47,983 nucleotides of DNA from Verrucomicrobiia bacterium. Lineage in GTDB: Bacteria > Verrucomicrobiota > Verrucomicrobiia > Limisphaerales > UBA9464. Within the stretch, counting starts at the first letter, position 1; each line of letters starts with the position of its first letter. Location of the stretch: positions 1 through 47,983 of the forward strand of contig JAHCBB010000035.1 of assembly GCA_019634635.1 (NCBI GenBank). Reading direction: 5' to 3'. Under the pieces are notes generated by a model. It was not told where the DNA came from. It saw nothing but the letters and a program-made list of their open reading frames with translations, and made no database searches. Of this stretch, positions 24,844 through 31,930 are shown piece by piece. The translations under genes were made by a program, and so were the position numbers.

Positions 24844-27800
24844 CTACGGAGCGAGGCCCGGCAGGCCCGACTGCAGACCGGATTCCGCAGGCCGGGCCAG
24901 CGCGAGGGTCAGCAGCCGCCGCACCTCGTACTCCAGCACCGGATCCCGGTCCCGCCCGGCCTGCCCGGCGATGCCGCGGCTGATGGCATCGCGCACCACC
25001 TGCACCGCACCCCTGAGGTCGCCGCGTCGCTCGGCGTCGAGCATCATCCGCAACACGACCGCCGCCGGCGCCCGGGAATCCGACTGGAAATTCACCAGCC
25101 CGGTTTCCTCGGAGGGCGGCGCGAAGACCAGCGTTGCGAGCTCCCGGAACCGCGCATCCTCCCCACGGTCCCACAACACTTCCGCCAGATGCGCGCGGTG
25201 CAGTCGCCGCTCCTCCGGATCCACCGCGATCAGTTCCGCCAACAACGCTTCGAGGGATGCCGAATCCGGGACGTAATACGCCGTCCGACGCGCCCGATGC
25301 ACGTTCAACAGTGCGGTCGCTTCAATCCGGAGCAGCGGCACGGCCCGTTGTTCCCGCGCGACTCGAAAATTCGGACGCGCCGCCAGCATCGCCGACGGGG
25401 CTTCCGCGCTGGGCACATTGCGGTCCAGACCGGCCAGCCACTCGAGGGCATACAGGTCGTCCGGGGCGACCTCCAGCCATCGGCGCACCTGCGACCGGAG
25501 GATGGTGGCCTCCGGGATCGAGGACGCCCGGAACAACGTCGCGAACTGGCGGAAGTCCGCAGGTCCCAGCTCGGCGAGCGGGCGCCACTGTGAGAGCAGC
25601 ATGCGGGAGCGGGGTTGCTGGGGTTCGCCGACGACAAAGAGCTTCTCCGCATTGCCACGCTCGAAAAACGCGCGTTGTGCCGCATATTCCAGGATCGGAT
25701 GGAAATCGCTGTGAATGGGCGTTTCTGGAAACGCCTCCGGCACGGACGCGCCCGCACCCTGCGGGATCAGTTCAAGTCCCAGCAGGGTCATCGGGGACTG
25801 GATGCCGACCGAGGCGAGCTCGTCGCGGACCCCGGGTTCGTTGAAGCGCCGCTGCAGGTCGGCGAGATCGGGCATCATCGGCCCCAGGGTCCCGATGAGC
25901 AGCACGTCCCCCGGGCCGATGTGCCACACGCCCACGTTGGGGAACACCGAGCTGAACGTGTGGATGACGATGTCCACGATCCGGTCGCTGGATTCATACA
26001 CCTGAAACCATTGGGCCACGACGCCCCCGGGATTCAGTCGCGACCGGAGGTTCAGATAATACTCGCGGGAAAACACCCCGGCGACACCGGCCATCCACGG
26101 ATTTGACGGCTCGGTGGCAATGACGTCGTAAGTTCGAGGCGTGGTTTGAAGGAACGTTTTGGCATCCTCGATGACCAGGTGGACCCGCGGATCCAACAAC
26201 GCCGAGTGATTGGCCGGGCCGAAGAAGCGTCCGGCGACCTCCACCACCTCCGGCGAGATTTCCACGACTTCCACCCGGGTGATGGACGGATGACGAAGGA
26301 ACGAGCCGACGGTCACCCCGCTGCCAAGTCCCACGACCAGTGCTTCACGGCCGCCGGGTCCCACCAGCATGGGTACATGGGCCATGAGCACCTGGGTGGA
26401 CATGTCACCCACCGAGGTGGCGTCGGTCTTGCCATTGACCCGCAGGGAAAGCTGCTCGACCCCCGAGGACAGGCGGTCGGCAATGACGGCAACGCTGGAT
26501 CCGGCGCCGTCGCGGTAGAATCGAAGGTCCACGGCGTCCACCATGGCCCGGTAGTCCGCCAGGGTGGGTCGGGTGATCCCGGCCCGCCAGATCCCGAGCG
26601 CGAAGGCCCGCTCCCATCTCGGTTGCAACCGGACTGCGCCCCACCACGTGACCACGAGCACCGCGGCGGGCACCGCCCAGACCAGGGCCCGGTGACGCCA
26701 GCGCGGGGCGAGGATGGCCATGCCCAGCAGGGCGTTCACTGCAATTCCCAGGGCGAACGTCCTGGCCAGCCCGAGCATCGGCAGCAGCACGAGGCCCCCG
26801 ACCACCGCACCCAGAACGGTCCCGAGGGTGTTCAACGCGAACACCCGGCCCACCGAGCGTCCGCTCACCGCCAGTGCCGCGGTCGCCGCCCGGCTCGCCA
26901 GCGGCAGCGTGGTGCCGAGGCAGGCGGCGGGCAGGAACATGACTCCGAAACACACCAACGCCTGGATCAACTCGTACAGCGCGAACGCCCCGGCGGTGCG
27001 CCCGAGCAGCTCCGACAATTCCACGAACCACCACGGCAACAGGTCGTAGAACCAGATGGACACAAACAACGACGCCGCCAGCGCGAGCTCCGCCTTGCCA
27101 AAGGCCTCCAGGGTGCCGCCCGGATGCCGCCATCGCGCGACCCACCAGCCACCCGCCGCGATGCCGCTGATGAAGGTCGCCAGCATGAGCGAATAGGCGT
27201 GGGTGCTGGAGCCCAGCGAAAGCGCCAGCAGGCGGGTCCAGGCCACCTCGTAGACCATGGCCACAAACCCCGAGATGCCGATGGCCGCCAGCGCCAGCCG
27301 CAGTTGCGCCGGGGTGAAGGTCTCCGCGACCGGTTCGGCCGTCGCCGCGGGCACCGGATCGTCCGATTCCCCCGTCGCCCTGCTGACTCCCCACGCCACC
27401 AACCCCACAGCGAGGCTCAGCACCGCCCCCAGTTGAACCGTCGGCTCCAGACCCATCCCCGGAATCAGCCACCAATCGGCCCACAAGGTGCCGAACACCG
27501 CCCCAGTGCTGTTGATGGCGTACAGGGTGGCCACCCGCCCCCGCAGTTCCGACAGCGAGCGCGTCACAAACCGCGTGAGCACCGGCAGCGTTGCGCCCAT
27601 CAGCACCGTTGGAAGGAGAATGGTCGCCCCCGCGAACAGGAATTGCAGCGTCAGCCGCGCCACGCCTTCGGGGCCGGCGGCGCGGACCACCCCGATGAAC
27701 GCCCCCTGCATCAGGCTGAAATACTTCGGGAACAGGAGGGCAAAAACCCCGATGCCCAGCTCAAGACCGGCGTACATCAAGAGCGGACGCCGGACACGAT

Positions 27801-28002
27801 CCGCCACCGCACCCAACCACGCATTGCCCAGCGCCAGCCCGCCCATGAAGGCCGCCAGCACTGCGATGACCGCATAGCTGGTATGCCCAAGGAAAAGAGC
27901 GAGGTAGCGGGTCCAGACCACCTGGTACAGCAGCCCGGCGACCCCCGAGATGAAGAAGGAACCGAGGACCACTGCGAGGACCGTCCGCGGGTGACGATTC
28001 AT
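24844..28002 (-). CDS. Fused MFS-like / spermidine-synthase-like membrane protein
   Basis: The protein has 1052 residues from the ATG at 28002. The frame stays open a further 151 codons into an intergenic repeat array, but that part encodes repeats of the array and is rejected. The membrane half (about 1-460) has an internal duplication: SGVAGLLYQVVWTRYLAL (about 19-36) matches SGFVAMVYEVAWTRLLAL (about 244-261). A spermidine-synthase-type domain follows, with the SAM loop VVGLGSG (556-562), acidic EISPEV (581-586) and ATEPSNPW (629-636). The last takes the place of the usual catalytic Asp segment, so true aminopropyl transfer is doubtful. The last ~350 residues are helical and unrecognised. 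Substrate unknown. Confidence 0.85.
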   Translation of the reverse strand: MNRHPRTVLAVVLGSFFISGVAGLLYQVVWTRYLALFLGHTSYAVIAVLAAFMGGLALGNAWLGAVADRVRRPLLMYAGLELGIGVFALLFPKYFSLMQGAFIGVVRAAGPEGVARLTLQFLFAGATILLPTVLMGATLPVLTRFVTRSLSELRGRVATLYAINSTGAVFGTLWADWWLIPGMGLEPTVQLGAVLSLAVGLVAWGVSRATGESDDPVPAATAEPVAETFTPAQLRLALAAIGISGFVAMVYEVAWTRLLALSLGSSTHAYSLMLATFISGIAAGGWWVARWRHPGGTLEAFGKAELALAASLFVSIWFYDLLPWWFVELSELLGRTAGAFALYELIQALVCFGVMFLPAACLGTTLPLASRAATAALAVSGRSVGRVFALNTLGTVLGAVVGGLVLLPMLGLARTFALGIAVNALLGMAILAPRWRHRALVWAVPAAVLVVTWWGAVRLQPRWERAFALGIWRAGITRPTLADYRAMVDAVDLRFYRDGAGSSVAVIADRLSSGVEQLSLRVNGKTDATSVGDMSTQVLMAHVPMLVGPGGREALVVGLGSGVTVGSFLRHPSITRVEVVEISPEVVEVAGRFFGPANHSALLDPRVHLVIEDAKTFLQTTPRTYDVIATEPSNPWMAGVAGVFSREYYLNLRSRLNPGGVVAQWFQVYESSDRIVDIVIHTFSSVFPNVGVWHIGPGDVLLIGTLGPMMPDLADLQRRFNEPGVRDELASVGIQSPMTLLGLELIPQGAGASVPEAFPETPIHSDFHPILEYAAQRAFFERGNAEKLFVVGEPQQPRSRMLLSQWRPLAELGPADFRQFATLFRASSIPEATILRSQVRRWLEVAPDDLYALEWLAGLDRNVPSAEAPSAMLAARPNFRVAREQRAVPLLRIEATALLNVHRARRTAYYVPDSASLEALLAELIAVDPEERRLHRAHLAEVLWDRGEDARFRELATLVFAPPSEETGLVNFQSDSRAPAAVVLRMMLDAERRGDLRGAVQVVRDAISRGIAGQAGRDRDPVLEYEVRRLLTLALARPAESGLQSGLPGLAP

Positions 28003-28130
28003 GGAGGGCACCCTATCGGCGGAGCCCGTGGGGGGCGAGTCCCACGGACGGCCCCCGATCGTGAAGCGGACCTCTGGCGAGCCGCGCGCGGGTGCAGTCG
28101 CCACCCGCCGGGTTCGCGGTTCCATATCCG

Positions 28131-28469
28131 AACGGTTGACCTGTCCCTTTCTCCGGTCCCTTTCTCCGAACCCTTTCCCAATGACCTGTCCCCTTGTCGC
28201 TTGTCGTCCCCCGAAACCCTTCCCAATGACCCCAATCGGTTGACCTGTCCCTTTGTCCGAACCGGATCGCCCACCCAATGACCTGTCCCTTTGGCCGTGA
28301 ATCCAAGCCATGGCCTCCTGAAGTTCCGTACCCGCACTGTTGACCTGTCCCTTTGGCCGGTCCGAACGGTTGACCTGTCCCCTTGTCCGCACCCAATGAC
28401 CTGTCCCTTTGGCCGTGAATCCAAGCCATGGCCTCCTGAGGCTCCGTACCCGCACTGTTGACCTGTCCC
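28131..28469. repeat. Intergenic array of TGACCTGTCCC repeats, left of the insertion sequence
   Basis: Eight exact copies of the 11-mer TGACCTGTCCC begin at 28137, 28182, 28241, 28279, 28341, 28371, 28397 and 28459. They are usually followed by CTTTGGCCG/CTTTGTCCG-like tails and preceded by CCCAA or GGT. Spacing is irregular (26-62 bp). An 80-bp unit is duplicated at 28272-28351 and 28390-28469 with two mismatches. The array fills the promoter side of the MFS/spermidine-synthase-like gene, and the last copy abuts the insertion sequence. On the minus strand it has no stop codon in any of the three frames over most of its length. Confidence 0.85.
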
Positions 28470-28487
28470 GAATGGCGCTTAGTTAAG
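28470..28487 (+). repeat. Left terminal inverted repeat of the insertion sequence
   Basis: GAATGGCGCTTAGTTAAG. It contains the TAA stop (read on the minus strand) of the small DUF6788-like gene and differs from the right repeat at position 11 only. Confidence 0.88.
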
Positions 28488-28817
28488 CCCTAACGTTTTC
28501 TTGGTGAGGCGTTTGCGACGGGTGGTGCTCGGAAGCGTTTTCCACATGTACTCGAGACTTTGTTGGTGCATTTGCTCCAAGATTTCCCATGCCTTCCGAT
28601 TCCTCTGGATAGCGTGTTTGATCCAATCAAACTGCTCCCGGCTCAAGGCAACCGTGACGGTCTTCTGATTCACCCTCCGCGACCACTGGTAGCGCGGACC
28701 GCCTTGGCCAGGTTGGTCTCGTTCCACCACGCTGCCCAGCGCCACCCAGCCGGTCTGCGCCAATTGTGCCCGCAAGCGCTCATATTCCTGGGGGTAGGAC
28801 TCGTTGGAGTTTTTCAC
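28479..28817 (-). CDS. DUF6788-like protein carried by the insertion sequence
   Basis: The protein has 112 residues from the GTG at 28817; a TTG at 28856 would add 13 residues. The core GGPRYQWSRRVNQKTVTVALS followed by an EQFDWIKHAIQRNRK helix is the pattern I associate with DUF6788, a small family often found beside IS4-type transposases. The C-terminus is basic (TTRRKRLTKKTLGLN), consistent with nucleic-acid binding. It diverges from the transposase across a 64-bp region holding a perfect dyad. It may be a transposition regulator or accessory protein; no function is established to my knowledge. Confidence 0.68.
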   Translation of the reverse strand: MKNSNESYPQEYERLRAQLAQTGWVALGSVVERDQPGQGGPRYQWSRRVNQKTVTVALSREQFDWIKHAIQRNRKAWEILEQMHQQSLEYMWKTLPSTTRRKRLTKKTLGLN

Positions 28818-28858
28818 GGGCAAAATAGTACTTTGTGGTGGATTCCGCGTCAACAATG

Positions 28859-28878
28859 GGACAGTGTATGCACTGTCC
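28859..28878. promoter_or_regulatory. Palindrome covering the transposase ribosome-binding region
   Basis: GGACAGTG and its exact complement CACTGTCC are separated by TATG. It ends three bases before the transposase ATG (28882), where a ribosome-binding site would be. In RNA it would form an 8-bp hairpin limiting translation; in DNA it is a good dimer operator. It contains an internal ATG (28868). Confidence 0.6.
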
Positions 28879-28881
28879 GAT

Positions 28882-30333
28882 ATGTCAACTCCTGATTTCC
28901 CCTCGTGGGCTGGCGGATTTCAACGTGCCTACAAGAAGTTCCACACTCCCGCCCAGCATTCCGTCCACCAACTCGAACGCTTGTTTGAACCCTGGATTCC
29001 CGCCTGGCGCCTCTCCCAGCAGGACGAGAAGGACTTTTCGCGTCAGCGGCAGTGGACGTTGCGACTGACGTTCTGGTGCTTCCTCTGGCAGGTCGCCCAG
29101 GCCGGTTCCTCCTGTCGTGATGCGGTGCGCCAAGCCATCGCGTTGTGCACCTCTCAAGGCCTTCCCGCGCCGACCGATGACCGGACCGCCTATTGCATGG
29201 CGCGAGCCAAGTTGCCTGTGGAACGTCTGGAGGAGATCCACAATCAGGTCGTGCAGGACGCGGAGCGCCGGGTGACCCAGGGCGATCTGTGGTGCGGCCG
29301 ACGCGTCCGCGCGCTGGACGGCACCTGCGTCACCATGGCCGATACCCCGGAAAATCAGGCCGTGTTTCCTCAGTCCAATACCCAGAAGCCCGGATGCGGC
29401 TTCCCGGTGGCACGGATCCTGGCCAGTTTCTGCTTGGCCACCGGCATGATGGTTCATTGGGTCACCGGGCACTGGTACCAGCATGAGTTGAGCCTGCTGG
29501 CCTCACTCCTGGAGTGCTTCTCCGCCGGCGAGGTGCTCCTGGGGGATCGGGGGTTTGGAAACTTTCCGGTCTTGGCGCAATGTTTGGCCCGCGGATTGGA
29601 TGGGGTCTTTCGAGCCAACACCGCCATGCGCCGGCTGGATTTTCGCCGGGGCAAACGTCTGGGAACCGACGACCGCCTGGTCGTCTGGCATCGCGGCAGC
29701 CAACCCCGATACATGAGTGAGGAGTTCTGGGCCCAGTTGCCCGACGAAATCACGGTTCGGGTGGTGCGAGTCGCGATGCGAGTGCCCGGCTTCCGAACCC
29801 GTTCCGTGCTCCTGGTCACCACGCTGCTGGATCCGGTGAGGTATCCGCCCCAGGCCCTGGCCGAACTCTACCTGCGTCGCTGGGAAATGGAGCTGAGCTT
29901 CCGGCACCTCAAGACGACACTGCAGATGGAGCACTTGAGCTGCAAATCGCCGGCCATGATTGATCGGGAATTGCGCCTGCATTTCCTGTCACACAATCTG
30001 GTGCGCCGGGTGGCCCTGGAGGCCGCCCGCCGTCACCTCGTCCCCCTGCAGCGGATCAGCTTTAAGGGCACTCTTGGCGCGGTGCACACCTTTGCCGAAG
30101 CCTGCCTCCGCGCCCCCAGCGCCAAACGACGGCAACGGATTCAGCAGCAACTGTACAAAGTCGTGGCGGCAGATTTGGTGCCCGAGCGTCCCGGACGACG
30201 AGAACCCAGAGCGGTCAAGCGTCGTCCAAAGCCCTATCCGCTCTTGACGGCTCCACGCCGGGTTTATAGGGAAATCCCGCACAAAAACCGCTACCGACGC
30301 TCAGTCAAAAGCCCCAGTTTTGTTGGCTCTTAA
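28882..30333 (+). CDS. IS4-family DDE transposase
   Basis: The protein has 483 residues from the ATG at 28882, with a longer open frame upstream inside the element rejected. It has a helical N-terminal domain to about residue 140 and then the RNase H-like DDE core. The first Asp is in RALDGTCVTMAD, the second in LLGDRGFGNFP. The Glu is in YLRRWEMELSFRHLK, which fits the IS4 Y-(2)-R-(3)-E-(6)-K signature exactly. The C-terminal tail is strongly basic. The stop at 30331-30333 lies in the right terminal repeat. No frameshift or truncation is seen. It should excise and insert the element in which it lies. Confidence 0.94.
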   Translation: MSTPDFPSWAGGFQRAYKKFHTPAQHSVHQLERLFEPWIPAWRLSQQDEKDFSRQRQWTLRLTFWCFLWQVAQAGSSCRDAVRQAIALCTSQGLPAPTDDRTAYCMARAKLPVERLEEIHNQVVQDAERRVTQGDLWCGRRVRALDGTCVTMADTPENQAVFPQSNTQKPGCGFPVARILASFCLATGMMVHWVTGHWYQHELSLLASLLECFSAGEVLLGDRGFGNFPVLAQCLARGLDGVFRANTAMRRLDFRRGKRLGTDDRLVVWHRGSQPRYMSEEFWAQLPDEITVRVVRVAMRVPGFRTRSVLLVTTLLDPVRYPPQALAELYLRRWEMELSFRHLKTTLQMEHLSCKSPAMIDRELRLHFLSHNLVRRVALEAARRHLVPLQRISFKGTLGAVHTFAEACLRAPSAKRRQRIQQQLYKVVAADLVPERPGRREPRAVKRRPKPYPLLTAPRRVYREIPHKNRYRRSVKSPSFVGS

Positions 30334-30346
30334 CTTAGCGCCATTC
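30329..30346 (-). repeat. Right terminal inverted repeat of the insertion sequence
   Basis: Read inwards it is GAATGGCGCTAAGTTAAG. It includes the transposase stop codon. The base after it begins the right TGACCTGTCCC copy. Confidence 0.88.
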
Positions 30347-30432
30347 TGACCTGTCCCTTCGTCCGCCCCTTTGTCCGCTTTGTCCGGTCCCTTGGGCCGC
30401 CCGATCTCGAAACACCAAACCGGATCGCCGAT
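30347..30432. repeat. Right continuation of the TGACCTGTCCC array
   Basis: It starts with the ninth TGACCTGTCCC copy and continues with degenerate CCCTTTGTCCG, GTCCG and GGTCCCTTGGGCCG units. It includes AACCGGATCGCC, which also occurs at 28260-28271 on the left. The array was therefore continuous before the insertion. Confidence 0.7.
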
Positions 30433-30472
30433 TCTCTTGCGCCCGGGCGTCGCGACCACAGGGTGGTGCCGC

Positions 30473-31384
30473 ATGACGGATTCCCGCCGGGTCTTGATTG
30501 TCGGCTGTGGCTATGTCGGGCTCGCGCTCGCCCGCCGCTTGTTGGCATCCGGCCATCAGGTTTTCGGCCTGAGACGTTCGACAGGCGATCTGCCGGAACT
30601 TGCTGCAGCGGGGGTTGCACCGCTCGCCGGCGACGTGACACGCCCGGAAACGCTCGCGTCGCTGCCCGGCCCGTTTGACTGGGTGATCAATGCCGTATCG
30701 TCCTCCCGCGGAGGCCCCGCCGCGTATGCCAGCGTGTATCGCGATGGAATGCGTCATCTGCTCGAATGGCTGGCACGGACCCCCCCGGCCGCGTTCGCGT
30801 ACACCAGCAGCACCAGCGTGTATGGACAGACCACCGGTGAGTGGGTGGACGAGACCGCGCCCGCCGAGCCGTCCACCGACACCGGGCGGGTCCTGGTCGA
30901 GGTGGAACAGTTGGTGCGCGACGCGACCCTGACCGGGCTGGTTCCCGGATGCATCGTGCGGGTGGCCGGCATCTACGGCCCCGGTCGGGGCCACCTCTTC
31001 CAGCAATTCCTCCGCGGAGAGGCCCGGCAGCAGGGGGACGGCTCCCGGTGGATCAACATGATCCATCGCGATGACGTCGCCGGGGCGCTTCACGCGGTGC
31101 TGGAGCACGGGCGACCGGGCGATACCTACAACGCCGTGGACGATCAGCCCGTCCGTCAGCGGGAATTCCTGGGATGGCTGGCTTCCGAACTTGGCCGCCC
31201 GATGGCCCCAACCGCCGATCCGGCGGAGGCGGGTCCAAGGAAACGCGGCATCACCGACAAGCGGGTGAGCAACCGGAAGCTGCGCGCCACCACCGGCTGG
31301 GCCCCGCACTTCCCCACCTTTCGCGAGGGTTATGCCGACGCCATCGCCGCGGCGCGTGCGCGTGGGAACCGGTCGGTAGGGTAG
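30473..31384 (+). CDS. NAD(P)-dependent epimerase/dehydratase-like SDR protein (YeeZ type)
   Basis: The protein has 303 residues from the ATG at 30473; the open frame upstream runs into the repeat array. The Rossmann motif VLIVGCGYVGLALARRL (about 7-23) has the GxGxxG pattern of YeeZ-type extended SDRs. The catalytic Tyr region YTSSTSVYGQTTGEW is at about 103-117, but the following YxxxK lysine is not evident because VYGQTT is followed by acidic residues. Next come IVRVAGIYGPGRG and WINMIHRDDVAGAL. The substrate is unknown; homologues are assigned loosely to nucleotide-sugar chemistry. The DciA-like gene converges 36 bp downstream. Confidence 0.82.
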   Translation: MTDSRRVLIVGCGYVGLALARRLLASGHQVFGLRRSTGDLPELAAAGVAPLAGDVTRPETLASLPGPFDWVINAVSSSRGGPAAYASVYRDGMRHLLEWLARTPPAAFAYTSSTSVYGQTTGEWVDETAPAEPSTDTGRVLVEVEQLVRDATLTGLVPGCIVRVAGIYGPGRGHLFQQFLRGEARQQGDGSRWINMIHRDDVAGALHAVLEHGRPGDTYNAVDDQPVRQREFLGWLASELGRPMAPTADPAEAGPRKRGITDKRVSNRKLRATTGWAPHFPTFREGYADAIAAARARGNRSVG

Positions 31385-31420
31385 CGAATGCAGCCGCGGG
31401 ACGCGCGGTGTTCTCCCGCT

Positions 31421-31897
31421 TCACCCGATGCGATAGGCGATCTTTCGGACGATCGTCTTGCCGAAGGCGTCTTGAACCCTTTCGAGGATCTCCTCACGGC
31501 GGTATCGGACGAGTTCCTCAAGCCAGACACTGTTGTCCACGGCCACCACAAGAGTCCCCCGGACGAGGGCAACCGGTTGGGCGTGGGCGGCGATTTGGGG
31601 ATCAACGATCTGGTTCCAGAGGATGGCGATCTGGGACTCGGCCTGGCGGCGGTCAATCCGGATCCCCTGAAGGACTCTCGGCAGCAGATCCGCAAGGGAA
31701 CGTCCCGCGGAGTCCCTCGCGCGTTCCGCCTCGGTGAGGTCCACCCCCCGCCATGCGGCGAGCACGCGACGGCGCCCGCGATCGCCCCCTCTCCGGGGCC
31801 GGCTGGCTGGTGGATCTGCAGGCAACACGCCCAGTTCGACCGCTGGCCCCGAATCGGTCAAGTCGCACGGGCTCCACCCGGGAGGGCTTGCGTTCAT
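31421..31897 (-). CDS. DciA-like (DUF721) protein
   Basis: The protein has 158 residues from the ATG at 31897; a GTG three codons upstream is possible. The C-terminal ~90 residues carry the DUF721 pattern: IAILWNQIVDPQIAAHAQPV, then GTLVVAVDNSVWLEELVRYRREEIL and GKTIVRKIAYRIG. In several phyla DciA is the ancestral loader of the replicative helicase DnaB. The N-terminal ~65 residues are Pro/Arg/Asp-rich and probably disordered. It lies 33 bp downstream of the next gene on the same strand. A role in replication initiation is inferred from family knowledge. Confidence 0.8.
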   Translation of the reverse strand: MNASPPGWSPCDLTDSGPAVELGVLPADPPASRPRRGGDRGRRRVLAAWRGVDLTEAERARDSAGRSLADLLPRVLQGIRIDRRQAESQIAILWNQIVDPQIAAHAQPVALVRGTLVVAVDNSVWLEELVRYRREEILERVQDAFGKTIVRKIAYRIG

Positions 31898-31930
31898 GCG
31901 GCCCACCGGAGTCTCTCCGCCCAGAGCCTC

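Larger units (their letters stand above)
28470..30346. mobile_element. Complete IS4-family insertion sequence with a second, divergent gene
   Basis: The element is 1877 bp. Its ends are 18-bp terminal inverted repeats with one mismatch: GAATGGCGCTTAGTTAAG at the left and GAATGGCGCTAAGTTAAG read inwards from the right. TGACCTGTCCC flanks it exactly on both sides (28459-28469 and 30347-30357), an 11-bp duplication in the range reported for IS4-type elements. Because the target is itself a repeat of this 11-mer, the duplication could also be chance use of two array copies. Inside are a transposase (plus) and a DUF6788-like gene (minus), diverging from the middle. Both stop codons fall within the terminal repeats. 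All parts look intact, so the element may be active. Confidence 0.9.

Noticed and set aside
26146..28281. 711-codon plus-strand open frame antisense to the MFS/spermidine-synthase-like gene
   Set aside because: Composition rich in Arg, His, Gln, Gly and Pro with no domain pattern; a GC-codon shadow of the real minus-strand gene.
28003..28455. N-terminal extension of the MFS/spermidine-synthase-like protein by 151 residues
   Set aside because: The extension translates the intergenic TGACCTGTCCC array, which is open in all three minus frames; the family-like N-terminus begins at the ATG at 28002.
28137..28469. CRISPR array
   Set aside because: The repeated unit is only 11 bp, spacing is irregular (26-62 bp), intervening sequences are themselves repetitive and no cas gene is present.
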